Source: Synergistaceae bacterium
Lineage (GTDB): Bacteria > Synergistota > Synergistia > Synergistales > Synergistaceae
Reading direction: 5' to 3'
Assembly (NCBI GenBank): GCA_030523725.1
Contig: JAUNHV010000001.1
Coordinates: 62,001 to 126,000 of the forward strand
DNA length: 64,000 nucleotides
Shown here: positions 1 through 8,523 of the stretch, in pieces
Position numbering within the stretch: position 1 is the first letter of the stretch
Layout: every line of letters starts with the position of its first letter
Program-made: the position numbers and the translations under genes
The notes under the pieces: model-generated
What the model was told of the DNA's origin: nothing
The model's database searches: none
What the model saw: the letters and a program-made list of their open reading frames with translations, nothing else

Positions 1-180
1 TCTGCTATGTCTTTGGCGGGCTTTATGTGGTTATTAGCAGGTGGTATTGCTTTTTCTCTTGGTGCTGCTTTTTATTTGATGCACTCAAAAATTAGATATA
101 TGCATTCCATATTTCATATTTTGGTAGATGTGGGAGTTTTATTACAATTTTTCAGTATCTTCTTTTTTGTATTCAAATAA
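1..180 (+). CDS. Hemolysin III family membrane protein, C-terminal part
   Basis: This is the last 59 codons of a gene that begins before the window. The peptide has two hydrophobic stretches and the usual end of the hemolysin III/YqfA (PAQR-like) family: a Gly-Gly followed by a small-residue helix, a Phe-Tyr pair, a basic turn, then a histidine-bearing helix (His-Ser-Ile-Phe-His) and a short Phe-rich tail. Family members are seven-helix inner-membrane proteins. The name comes from haemolysis seen on overexpression, and the physiological role is unclear. A rho-independent terminator follows directly, so the gene ends its transcription unit. The family call rests on the tail only. Confidence 0.7.
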   Translation, partial: SAMSLAGFMWLLAGGIAFSLGAAFYLMHSKIRYMHSIFHILVDVGVLLQFFSIFFFVFK

Positions 181-188
181 GATATGAG

Positions 189-236
189 AAAAGCAGGTCA
201 ATGCAACTTGTTGATTGTATTAACCTGCTTTTTTTT
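189..236 (+). terminator. Rho-independent terminator
   Basis: Stem AAAAGCAGGT (189-198) pairs with ACCTGCTTTT (223-232) and runs into a T tract. It ends the hemolysin III-like unit and separates it from the symporter cluster. Confidence 0.8.
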
Positions 237-350
237 GTATATTTTAAGATGTAGAAAAGTTGATTTTATTAAATTTTTGTGCAGCAAAGTTGAAAGTATG
301 CTAGAATGCGCGTTAATAAATATTATACAAATATCTCGGAGGAGAATTAG

Positions 351-1592
351 ATGCAACAAGTCCAAACAAAAAAACTAAATAATCTAAGTTTTTATAATCT
401 TATAGCTGTTGCTTTGGGAATCTTAGTAGGAATCATTTGTAAAAAAACTGGAAATGCTAGCTTTGGAATTGAGCAAATAAAACCGATAGGACAAGCTTTG
501 GTAAATCTTATGTCAGGGCTTACAGTTCCTCTCGTTTTCTTTTCCATTATTGAAACAATAGCTTCCTTAAAAGGTGTAAAGCAGCACAAAAAGATGTTAG
601 GTAGGGCTGCAGCATATTTTTTAGGAACAACAGTTATGGCTTGTATCATTGGAATTGTTGTAGCACTAATTTTTAAGCACCTTAATTTGTTTAAGGAGAT
701 AGTAATATACAGTAAGACATTAGTTGAAGATAGTAAACAGATAGCATTTATGCAATCCTTGACAAACATTATTCCTGCTGATTTGGTTGATGCTGTATTA
801 AAAGAAAATGTTGTGATGATTTTAATTTTTTCTCTTCTTATTGGTTTTTCCATTTCTGCAGCAGGAAAAGCCGGGGAAATGTTTAACCAGTTAATTGTCT
901 CGCTAAATTTTGTTATTAAAAAAATGGTTTCAATTGTTGTGAAAATTACACCAATTAGCGTTTTTGCAATGTGCGCATGGCTTGTTTCTGAATTTGGCTA
1001 CAAAAGAATGGGACAGTTGAAGTGGCTACTTGTCGCCGTGTTAATTGGTTACGTACTTCACATTGTGATTACCTTTGGTTTTGCTTTGAAATTTTTTGCT
1101 AAAATTCCAGTGCTTAATTTCTTTAAGAAAATTTTCCCCGTCATAGCATTTGCCATGACCTCTACTTCCTCAATTGCGAGCATTCCTGTTGCAGAGGAAG
1201 TCTCGCACTCTCTTGGTACAAGGGACACAGTCACCTCACTTGTTATCCCTTCAGGTTCCGTTGTAAATATGGATGGAACAGCAGTTTATCTCACAATTTG
1301 TGCTATTTTTTTCGCTACTGGCTCTGGTGTTTCCCTTTCCATTTGGCAGATGATTTTGATGACTTTTACTGTAATATTAGCTGTTTTTGGAACTGCCGGT
1401 GTGCCAGGCGCTGGTTTTATTATGCTTTCCATGGTTATGGGGGCATTGAAGCTTGATGTTAATCTTATAATGCTGATTTATATTGTAGATAAAATTTTTG
1501 ACATAGGACGCACTTGCCTTAATGTAACAGGAGACATGGTTGCCTCAGTTTGCATCGAGCAGTGGTGCAGGGAAGCAGAGAAACAAAATTAA
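351..1592 (+). CDS. Dicarboxylate/amino acid:cation symporter (canonical SDF/DAACS member)
   Basis: 413-residue integral membrane carrier of the sodium:dicarboxylate symporter family (GltP/DctA/GltPh type), which imports glutamate, aspartate or C4-dicarboxylates with Na+ or H+. All family signatures are present: the hairpin-1 serine-rich motif TSTSS near residue 270, the sodium-site motif NMDGT at about 306-310, and RTCLNVTGD from about residue 387, which holds the substrate-binding Arg, Asn and Asp. The start follows a strong GGAGGAG ribosome-binding site. It is the first of five SDF genes in a row and the only one with intact binding motifs, so it is probably the functional reference copy. 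The exact substrate cannot be told from sequence. Confidence 0.92.
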   Translation: MQQVQTKKLNNLSFYNLIAVALGILVGIICKKTGNASFGIEQIKPIGQALVNLMSGLTVPLVFFSIIETIASLKGVKQHKKMLGRAAAYFLGTTVMACIIGIVVALIFKHLNLFKEIVIYSKTLVEDSKQIAFMQSLTNIIPADLVDAVLKENVVMILIFSLLIGFSISAAGKAGEMFNQLIVSLNFVIKKMVSIVVKITPISVFAMCAWLVSEFGYKRMGQLKWLLVAVLIGYVLHIVITFGFALKFFAKIPVLNFFKKIFPVIAFAMTSTSSIASIPVAEEVSHSLGTRDTVTSLVIPSGSVVNMDGTAVYLTICAIFFATGSGVSLSIWQMILMTFTVILAVFGTAGVPGAGFIMLSMVMGALKLDVNLIMLIYIVDKIFDIGRTCLNVTGDMVASVCIEQWCREAEKQN

Positions 1593-1619
1593 TCACGAAA
1601 ATTTACTTAATGTCGTAAC

Positions 1620-2858
1620 ATGAGTAGCCCCAAAAATAAATCACAATTAATCAACATTCTTGCTCTTGTCTTAGGTTGTGTTGCTGGCTGTGTGCTAAAC
1701 ATTACCAGAAATACAGGTTTTACATACACAGTCCTTGCACCCTTTGGTTCGTTGTATATCCGAGTGCTGCAATTTGTTACCTTGCCCATGATATTTTGCC
1801 TTATCATTGTTTCTGTCATTTCATCGCCAAGCTTGAAAAATATGGTTCTATTAAGTGTTGGAACTCTTCTTTGCAACATTGTTGTGGTAATTTTTCTATG
1901 TAGTATTGTCTTTTGTGTTGCAATCCTTTTTGTTTCAAAGCGTTATATAACAATAACATCAAGGGCTATGTCTGATGAATTTATAGTTCCTGCAATAAGT
2001 TATATGGACAAATTTATGAACAAGATTCCATCTGGTATTTTTGGAATGTTCTTGCAAAGATATTTACTTGCAATCTTTGTTATAGCAATATTTATTGGCA
2101 TACTAATCGTGCTTGAGGGGGACAGAGTTGATTGTCTTACCAAGATGATTATTTCAACCAACGCTGTGTTAAAAAAGATGTTGGATATAATTCTCCGTTT
2201 TGCCCCACTAGGTATCTTTACGATAACTGCTAATGCCTTTGCTAGCAATGAATTAGTGGTACTAAAAAATTTACTCGGATTATTTTGCATGGCATGCATT
2301 GCCAGCTTAATCTATTGGTTACTAACGAGTTTTTTGGCATCTACTGTTACTCAAAAGTCTTTTTCCTCATATATTGAGGCAGAGTATCCTGCAATATTTC
2401 TAGGTTTTGTAACATGTTCTTCACTTGCATGCGTTCCGTTAGTGCAAAAAAGTGCCGATGATTTGGGGTGTAGAAGGGAGACTTCATCCTTTGTTGTTCC
2501 CTTAACAAGTTTGTTGATAAAACCTGGAATTGCTATGCATCTTTACTGTTTTCTTACCTTTGCCGTTGTCGCTAGCGGTAACGCTATGCCACTTTACAAA
2601 TGGTTCTTTATGATTTTTATAGCTATGTTTTGCTCACTTACCGCTCCTGCTATTCCTATGGTTGGAATATTAATGATTCCAACCGCTCTTGCCTATTTAG
2701 GGATGATAACTGATCCAAAATTGTTTGGGCTTTTGTTTGCAATCGATCCTTTTATTGATATGATTGGTTCAGCTACTACCTGTGCGTCGAACGTATTTTC
2801 TGCGGTAATCTTGGATAAAATTATATCTTGTAGAAAAAATTCACAAGCTTCATCTTAA
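1620..2858 (+). CDS. Divergent SDF-family transporter paralogue 1
   Basis: 412 residues with the helix pattern of the sodium:dicarboxylate symporter family and a hairpin-1-like VTCSSLACVP. The diagnostic motifs are lost. Where the canonical neighbour has NMDGT this protein reads IKPGI, with Lys in place of Met and no Asp. Where the neighbour has RTCLNVTGD this one reads GSATTCASN, so the substrate Arg and the Na+-site Asp are gone. The first helix-8 aspartate, lost in the other paralogues, is still present (AIDPFID). No strong ribosome-binding site precedes the ATG; it lies 27 nt after the canonical carrier gene and is probably co-transcribed. It could be a carrier with altered coupling, a sensor or an inactive subunit. 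Confidence 0.82.
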   Translation: MSSPKNKSQLINILALVLGCVAGCVLNITRNTGFTYTVLAPFGSLYIRVLQFVTLPMIFCLIIVSVISSPSLKNMVLLSVGTLLCNIVVVIFLCSIVFCVAILFVSKRYITITSRAMSDEFIVPAISYMDKFMNKIPSGIFGMFLQRYLLAIFVIAIFIGILIVLEGDRVDCLTKMIISTNAVLKKMLDIILRFAPLGIFTITANAFASNELVVLKNLLGLFCMACIASLIYWLLTSFLASTVTQKSFSSYIEAEYPAIFLGFVTCSSLACVPLVQKSADDLGCRRETSSFVVPLTSLLIKPGIAMHLYCFLTFAVVASGNAMPLYKWFFMIFIAMFCSLTAPAIPMVGILMIPTALAYLGMITDPKLFGLLFAIDPFIDMIGSATTCASNVFSAVILDKIISCRKNSQASS

Positions 2859-2872
2859 ATAGGTGTTACGAA

Positions 2873-4093
2873 ATGAATAAATCAAAAGACAAATCAAAAT
2901 TAGTGAATATTATTGCTCTCTTCTTAGGTTGTGTTGTTGGGTGCGTGTTGAATGTCACAGGACATATAAGCATTAGCCACACAGTATTTGCACCAATTGG
3001 TTCTTTGTATGTTCGCATATTGCAATTTGTCGCTTTACCCATGATATTTTGCCTTGTTATAGTTTCTATTACATCTCAACCAAGCATAAAAAAAATAGCC
3101 TCCTTGGCATATAAGACCATCTTTTGCAATATTGTATCTGCAATATTAATTGGTATTATTACTTTTTGTGTAACAATCTTTTTTGTGGCACATAATTACT
3201 TAACACTTGCTACAGCATCTCATGCCTCTAAGCATGTAGCCTATGCACAAAATTATATGGATTTGTTGATGAATACTGTTAAATCCGGTGTAATAGGAAG
3301 ATATATGCAACAAAATTTATTCTTTGTCTTTATTGTAGCAATATCATTTGGAATACTTATGGTGCTCCACAGGAAGACGCTTGATAGCTTTGCAGACATG
3401 ATAAACGCAATAACCTCTGTACTAAAAAAAATGTTGGATCTTGTTGTCAAATTTGCTCCAATAGCTATTTTTTCAATTGTAGCCAACGCCTTTGCAAGTA
3501 ATGATCTTAGTACATTAAGAAATTTACTAGGCTTGATAGGAATGGCATGTGTAATAGCTGTAAGCTACGTGTTAGTTGCAACACTCATTGAGGCTATTGT
3601 TACAAAAAGGTCTTTCATTTCATGTCTGGTTACCACGTATCCTGCAATTTTCTTCGGTTTTGTAACCTGTTCCTCGGTTGCATGTATTCCTTTAACTCAG
3701 CAATGTGCTGATGAATTAGGGTGCAGAAAGGAAACTTCCTCTTTTGTTGTTCCCTTGGCAAATTTGTTGATAAAGGCAGGAGGCACTTTGAGTATTTACA
3801 GTTTGATTACCTTTACTATTGTTGCAGGTGGTAATGTTATGCCACTTTACAAATGGTTTTATATGATTTTTTTAGTAATGGCTTGTGCGCTCGCTATGCC
3901 TGCTGTCCCAATGGCAGCTATTTTTGTTATTCCTACCGCACTTACTCATTTAGGAATAACTATGAATCAGAATTTGACAGGGCTTTTGATTGCTGTATAC
4001 ACTTTTATTGATATGTTTGGCACAGCTGCTACATGTGCGTCAAATGTTTTTTGCGCAGTAATAGTGGATAAACTTAGATTGTGTAAAAGGTAA
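2873..4093 (+). CDS. Divergent SDF-family transporter paralogue 2
   Basis: 406-residue membrane protein, clearly a tandem duplicate of its neighbours (shared N-terminal pattern KSKLVNIIALFLG, shared SSFVVPL and LLIK). The sodium-site motif is IKAGG instead of NMDGT, and the helix-8 motif is GTAATCASN instead of RTxxNVxGD. The helix-8 aspartate equivalent to GltPh Asp394 (FIDM) is kept, while the one equivalent to Asp390 is Tyr. An AGGTG ribosome-binding site precedes the ATG, and the gap to the upstream paralogue is 14 nt, which fits one operon. Substrate unknown. Confidence 0.82.
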   Translation: MNKSKDKSKLVNIIALFLGCVVGCVLNVTGHISISHTVFAPIGSLYVRILQFVALPMIFCLVIVSITSQPSIKKIASLAYKTIFCNIVSAILIGIITFCVTIFFVAHNYLTLATASHASKHVAYAQNYMDLLMNTVKSGVIGRYMQQNLFFVFIVAISFGILMVLHRKTLDSFADMINAITSVLKKMLDLVVKFAPIAIFSIVANAFASNDLSTLRNLLGLIGMACVIAVSYVLVATLIEAIVTKRSFISCLVTTYPAIFFGFVTCSSVACIPLTQQCADELGCRKETSSFVVPLANLLIKAGGTLSIYSLITFTIVAGGNVMPLYKWFYMIFLVMACALAMPAVPMAAIFVIPTALTHLGITMNQNLTGLLIAVYTFIDMFGTAATCASNVFCAVIVDKLRLCKR

Positions 4094-4116
4094 GAAGCTT
4101 TACGTTAGGTTATTTA

Positions 4117-5367
4117 ATGGATAAATCAAAGAGTAAATCTAAGTTAGTGAATGTTATTACACTTTTGCTAGGTTTTGTTGTTGGCTGCGCGTTGAATGTT
4201 ACTGGAAATGTGGAGTTTAGCAATACATTTTTTGCTCCATTGGGTTCCTTGTATGTGTCTATGTTGCAATTTGTTGCTTTGCCTATGGTATTTTGTATTG
4301 TTATAGTTTCTATTACGTCACAGCCAAGCATAAGAAAAATAGTTTCTTTAGTGTACAAGACCATTATCTGCGATATTTTATCTGCAGCATTAATAGGTGT
4401 TATTGCTTTTTTTGTTTCAGCTTTTTTCGTGGCACGTGAATTTTTAACATTAGCACCGACTGTCCTTGCCTCCAAGCATCTGTCTTTTGCACAAAATCAC
4501 GTAAATAAGCTCATAACTACTGTGCCGTCAGAAATTATAGCAAAATTCATGCGAGAACATTTATTTTTTGTTCTTATAGCTGCAATTTTTCTTGGTTTTC
4601 TCATGGTGTATAAAAAGGAAAAGTTTGATCCACTCGCTAGGATGATTATTTCAATAAATTCAGTATTGAAAGAAATGCTAGGCATAATTGTTCGTTTTGC
4701 TCCAATAGGTATCTTTTCGGTAACCGCTAATGCCTTTGCGAGTAACGACCTAGCTGTAGTGAAAAATTTGTTTGGGTTAGTCTGTATGACATTTGTGGTA
4801 GCCATAGTCTATATACTACTTACTACTACCATAGTTGCTATTGCAACTAAGAATTCTTTTTATGCATGTGTCAGGGCGGAGTTTTCTCCATTGTTCTTTG
4901 GTTTTGTAACCAGTTCTTCACCTGCTTGTATTCCATTAGCACAAAAATGCGCAGACGATTTGGGATGTAAAAAGGAAATTTCTTCTTTTGTTGTTCCCTT
5001 AACAAACCTATTGATAAAAGCAGGAAGCACCATGAATATTTATTGCATGGTTGCTTTTGTTATTACTGCTAGCGGCACTGTAATGTCACTGACTAGATGG
5101 ATTTTTATGATTTTATTGGCAATGTGTTGTGCACTTGCAGTTCCAGCAATTCCTCTTGGAACTATTTTTGTTATTCCAACTGCACTTTCATTCTTAAATA
5201 TAATTGCTGACAATAACCTTATGGGGCTTTTGTTTACAGTATATACATTTCTTGATATGCTCGCCACAGCTGTTAGCTGTCAGTCAAATGTTTTTTGCGC
5301 AGTGTTAGTGGATAAAATTAATTTGCGCAAAAGAAAGACAAAATTTTTATCTGAGGAAATTCAATGA
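4117..5367 (+). CDS. Divergent SDF-family transporter paralogue 3
   Basis: 416-residue polytopic membrane protein of the same divergent subgroup. Hairpin 1 reads VTSSSPACIP, closer to the canonical TSSS than in paralogues 1 and 2. The sodium-site region is IKAGS and the helix-8 region ATAVSCQSN, so the canonical Arg, Asn and Asp are missing. The conserved LLIK lysine is present. The stop codon overlaps the ATG of the next paralogue (ATGA), which suggests translational coupling. No substrate can be predicted. Confidence 0.82.
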   Translation: MDKSKSKSKLVNVITLLLGFVVGCALNVTGNVEFSNTFFAPLGSLYVSMLQFVALPMVFCIVIVSITSQPSIRKIVSLVYKTIICDILSAALIGVIAFFVSAFFVAREFLTLAPTVLASKHLSFAQNHVNKLITTVPSEIIAKFMREHLFFVLIAAIFLGFLMVYKKEKFDPLARMIISINSVLKEMLGIIVRFAPIGIFSVTANAFASNDLAVVKNLFGLVCMTFVVAIVYILLTTTIVAIATKNSFYACVRAEFSPLFFGFVTSSSPACIPLAQKCADDLGCKKEISSFVVPLTNLLIKAGSTMNIYCMVAFVITASGTVMSLTRWIFMILLAMCCALAVPAIPLGTIFVIPTALSFLNIIADNNLMGLLFTVYTFLDMLATAVSCQSNVFCAVLVDKINLRKRKTKFLSEEIQ

Positions 5368-6614
5368 ATAAATCGAAAAACAAATCAAAGTTAGTGAATA
5401 TTATTGCACTTCTATTAGGCGGTTTAGTTGGCTGTGTGTTAAACATTACTGGGCACGCTAATATCTGCCATGTTTTTTTATCGCCTGTAGGGGCATTATA
5501 CGTTAATATGCTGCAATTCGTTGCTTTGCCTCTGGTATTTTGCCTTGTTATAGTTTCTATCACCTCACGGCCCAGCGTAAAAAAAATAGCCTCCTTAGCA
5601 TGTGAGACTATTGTCAGCAATATTTTTTCTGCAACATTAATTGGCGTTATAGCTTTTTTTGTTACGATTTTTTTTGTTACTCATAATTTTTTATCGTTGG
5701 CACCAAATATTCTCACCTCTAAGCATGTGGTTTTTGCCCAAAATTACATGGACAAGCTAATGAACACTGTTCCGTCTGGTATTTTAGGAAAATTTATGCG
5801 GGAAAACTTGTTTTTTGTTCTTGTTGTAGCATTGTTGCTTGGTATTTTTATAGTGTTTGAAAAAGGTAAGCTTGATTATCTTACTAGAATGATTGCCTCG
5901 ATGAATTCAGTATTAAATAAAATGCTAGGTATAACAGTTAGTTTTGCTCCAATTGGTATTTTTGCAATAACTGCTAAAGCCTTTGCAACCAATGATCTTG
6001 GAGTGTTGGAAAACTTATTTGGACTAATTTGTCTGGTACTGGTAATATGTGTAGTATATCTAGTTATAGCAACATTTTTTGTAGCAATTGCCACAAAAAA
6101 ATCTTTTGTCACCTGTCTTGCTACGGAATATCCAGCTGTATTTCTTGGCTTTGTAACAACTTCTTCACCTGCCTGTATCCCATTTGCACAGAAATGTGCA
6201 GATGAATTAGGCTGCCATAAAGGGACATCCTCCTTTGTTGTCCCCTTAACTAATTTATTGATAAAGACAGGAAGCACAGTGAACATTTATTGCCTGCTTG
6301 CCTTTGTTATTACCGCCAGTGGTACGGTTATGCCACTCTATAAATGGTTTTATATGATTTTCTTAGCGATGGTGTGTGCCTTGGCAGTGCCTGCTATCCC
6401 CATGGGAGCTGTTTTCGTTATTCCAACAGCACTTTCATTCTTGAATGTAACTGTGAATCAAAGTCTTATGGGACTTTTGTTTGCTGTTTATGCGTTTATT
6501 GATATGCCTAGTACTGCGGCAACCTGCGAGTCAAATATTCTTTGTTCAATAGTTGTAGATAAAATCGAGCAACTCCGAAAAAATAGATTACACAGAATGA
6601 AAGAGCTGTCATAG
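5364..6614 (+). CDS. Divergent SDF-family transporter paralogue 4
   Basis: 416 residues, most similar to paralogue 3. It has the same architecture with IKTGS at the former NMDGT position and STAATCESN at the former RTxxNVxGD position. The start codon overlaps the preceding stop by 4 nt and has a GAGGAAA ribosome-binding site inside the upstream gene. It is the last symporter of the tandem array and is followed after 7 nt by ecfT. The reading frame is full length with no interruptions, so the gene appears to be kept under selection despite the lost motifs. Confidence 0.82.
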   Translation: MNKSKNKSKLVNIIALLLGGLVGCVLNITGHANICHVFLSPVGALYVNMLQFVALPLVFCLVIVSITSRPSVKKIASLACETIVSNIFSATLIGVIAFFVTIFFVTHNFLSLAPNILTSKHVVFAQNYMDKLMNTVPSGILGKFMRENLFFVLVVALLLGIFIVFEKGKLDYLTRMIASMNSVLNKMLGITVSFAPIGIFAITAKAFATNDLGVLENLFGLICLVLVICVVYLVIATFFVAIATKKSFVTCLATEYPAVFLGFVTTSSPACIPFAQKCADELGCHKGTSSFVVPLTNLLIKTGSTVNIYCLLAFVITASGTVMPLYKWFYMIFLAMVCALAVPAIPMGAVFVIPTALSFLNVTVNQSLMGLLFAVYAFIDMPSTAATCESNILCSIVVDKIEQLRKNRLHRMKELS

Positions 6615-6621
6615 TCTTCAA

Positions 6622-7404
6622 ATGAGCAGAAATTCTGTTTTATTAGGTCAATATATAAAAGGTCGGTCATACCTGCATAAGAGAGACCCTCGTGACAAAT
6701 TTGCAATGGCTTTTTTGTCGCTTGTGGTCTTGCTTTGTGTGTCTTCTCTTTGGTCATTTCTCCTTATCGCGGGATGTTATTTCTTACTTGCTTTTTTGAC
6801 GAAAATTTCAATCTTTATGCTATTACGTAGTGCAAGACCAATAATTTTTTTAGCAATTTTTACATTTTTGATGCATTGCTTTTGGAGCGATGGAGTGATT
6901 TTATCCGCTCATGGTGCATTGAAAGGCCTATTTTTTGCACTACGTATTATTCTTATGGCATTATTTGCTGGTCTATTTACGGCAACTACAACGCCAGAAA
7001 AAATTGCAGATTCAATCACCTACATGCTAAAACCTTTTTCGCGTTTTTTTGATGTCCAAAGTTTTGCAACGATAATAAGTATGTCATTACGATTTATTCC
7101 AATAATTGTTCTGGAAACAAAAAAACTTATGTTTGCACAGGCAAGTAGAGGTGTGGATTTCAAGGCAAAAAAATTAAAGGATAAGTTTCACGCCTATACA
7201 TCTGTTTTAGCACCAGAATTTTTATTACTTTTTTCCCACGCTGATAAGTTGGCACTAGCCATGGAAAGCCGTGGATATGTTCCAGGTGCCAAGCGAACAA
7301 GCCTGCATCCTCTTGTATGGTGCAGAGAAGATACAGTTTTTCTTCTTTCAATTTTTTTTGTTAGTATTTGTTTATTGATTTGCGATAGGTTGTGGTTAGC
7401 ATGA
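6622..7404 (+). CDS. ecfT: Energy-coupling factor transporter transmembrane protein EcfT
   Basis: 260-residue CbiQ/EcfT-family membrane subunit. In ECF vitamin and metal transporters it connects two ATPases (EcfA1/EcfA2) to interchangeable substrate-binding S components. It has about five hydrophobic segments and the two characteristic Ala/Ser-Arg-Gly coupling motifs on the C-terminal cytoplasmic helices (QASRGVDF and MESRGYVPG). The start lies 7 nt after the last symporter. Its end overlaps truA, the neighbour expected in many Firmicutes, but the ecfA genes that usually come just before ecfT are not here; the symporter array occupies that place. Confidence 0.9.
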   Translation: MSRNSVLLGQYIKGRSYLHKRDPRDKFAMAFLSLVVLLCVSSLWSFLLIAGCYFLLAFLTKISIFMLLRSARPIIFLAIFTFLMHCFWSDGVILSAHGALKGLFFALRIILMALFAGLFTATTTPEKIADSITYMLKPFSRFFDVQSFATIISMSLRFIPIIVLETKKLMFAQASRGVDFKAKKLKDKFHAYTSVLAPEFLLLFSHADKLALAMESRGYVPGAKRTSLHPLVWCREDTVFLLSIFFVSICLLICDRLWLA

Positions 7405-8150
7405 ATTACCATGCAATAGTAAGTTACGACGGCGCAAAATTTTTTGGTTGGCAACGCCAACCATCCTGTTTTACAGCACAGGAAGCTTTTGAAAATGCTC
7501 TATTTGAATTAGAAGGTAGAAAGGTTACTGCCACAGCAAGTGGTAGAACTGATGCTGGTGTTCACGCTGTTGGTCAATCTGTTAGTTTTGAAATTATGCG
7601 AAAAATTGACGAACGCAGTTTGGCACTTGCACTGAATGCTCATTTGCCGGAGGGTATCTCTGTCATAAAGGTTAAAGAAGCAGAGGCAGACTTTAACGCT
7701 CGCTTTGATGCAAAATCTCGTAAATACAAATATTTTATTTGGCACTCAAGCACAATTTACCCGCACATGAGGGGACGTGTTTGTTGGCTCAAGGGAAGCG
7801 GATATGACTGGGGCAAAGCACAGGAAGCGGCAAAGCTCTTGTTGGGCAGTCATGATTTTCGTAATTTTTGCCACCTTGAGCAAACGGAGGGAAAAAAAGA
7901 GAGAAACACTATAAGGAGTGTATTAAAATCGCGCCTCCAAAAGCGCGGAGACTTGCTGGTTTATAGCATTGAAGCGGATGGTTTTCTTTACAACATGGTT
8001 CGCATAATAGTGGGGAATCTTGAGCAGGTTGCGTTGGGACGAATTACACCACATGAGATTTTGGATTTGCTTGATAGTAAAAAATCTAGATGCTCAGGCG
8101 GTAGAACATTTCCCCCAGAGGGACTTTATTTTTGGAGTGCAAAGTATTAA
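7401..8150 (+). CDS. truA: tRNA pseudouridine synthase A
   Basis: 249-residue TruA, which makes pseudouridine at positions 38-40 of the anticodon stem-loop of many tRNAs. The catalytic aspartate lies in the conserved GRTDAGVHA motif, and the N-terminal SYDGAKFFGWQRQP strand is typical. I chose the ATG at 7401 because the protein then begins directly with the conserved MNYHAIVSYDG; an in-frame GTG nine bases upstream would add three residues. The ATG overlaps the ecfT stop (ATGA), which suggests translational coupling. Confidence 0.95.
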   Translation: MNYHAIVSYDGAKFFGWQRQPSCFTAQEAFENALFELEGRKVTATASGRTDAGVHAVGQSVSFEIMRKIDERSLALALNAHLPEGISVIKVKEAEADFNARFDAKSRKYKYFIWHSSTIYPHMRGRVCWLKGSGYDWGKAQEAAKLLLGSHDFRNFCHLEQTEGKKERNTIRSVLKSRLQKRGDLLVYSIEADGFLYNMVRIIVGNLEQVALGRITPHEILDLLDSKKSRCSGGRTFPPEGLYFWSAKY

Positions 8151-8182
8151 TTTTAATACATTTTTGGAGTGGGGGAGAAAAT

Positions 8183-8380
8183 ATGTTGAAGATTAAAATT
8201 CCAGGTATGATGTGTGCACATTGTGAAAATGCTGTTCGTAATGCTATTACAAAAGCTGGTGGTAGCGTGACATCATTAGATTTATCCACAAAAATTGTGG
8301 AGCTTGAGGCTTCATTAAGCAATGATCAACTTATTAAAATACTTGATGAAGTTGGTTTTGATATAGAATTTTTGAATTAA
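8183..8380 (+). CDS. Heavy-metal-associated domain protein (CopZ-like)
   Basis: 65-residue single HMA (ferredoxin-like fold) domain with the metal-binding loop GMMCAHCENAV near the N-terminus (MxCxxC). Such proteins bind Cu(I) or a similar soft metal and hand it to P-type ATPases or regulators. The start is set by the purine-rich GGAGTGGGGGAG just upstream of the ATG. No copper ATPase or CsoR/CopY-type regulator is adjacent, so the role as a copper chaperone is inferred from the domain alone. Confidence 0.85.
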   Translation: MLKIKIPGMMCAHCENAVRNAITKAGGSVTSLDLSTKIVELEASLSNDQLIKILDEVGFDIEFLN

Positions 8381-8392
8381 GCACAAATAAAT

Positions 8393-8439
8393 GACGACAG
8401 AGCATATTAGATTTAATCCTGTCTACTATGCTCTGCCGT
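8393..8439 (+). other. RNA hairpin after the HMA gene
   Basis: A 13-base inverted repeat with one mismatch (ACGACAGAGCATA at 8393, TATGCTCTGCCGT ending at 8439) follows the metal-binding gene. It lacks a T tract on the plus strand, so it is either a weak terminator or a processing or stability hairpin. Confidence 0.4.
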
Positions 8440-8455
8440 GGTTGTTAGATAAATT

Positions 8456-8486
8456 TTGGAATATGTTTTGAATTTTATGCTATACT
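8456..8486 (+). promoter_or_regulatory. Putative extended -10 promoter for the acyltransferase gene
   Basis: TGCTATACT (8478-8486) is an extended -10 element. The best upstream -35 is TTGGAA at 8456 with a long 19-nt spacer. It lies about 38 nt before the start codon of the acyltransferase gene. Confidence 0.5.
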
Positions 8487-8523
8487 ACTAAAATAAAAGC
8501 TTGTACCTGAGAGGTGCCGTGAT

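Noticed and set aside
184-378. 64-codon frame between the hemolysin III-like gene and the symporter
   Set aside because: It runs through the terminator hairpin and overlaps the symporter start; no ribosome-binding site and no family pattern.
392-853. 153-codon antisense frame in the first symporter
   Set aside because: Mirror of a real membrane protein gene in another frame; composition is unnatural and no start signal is seen.
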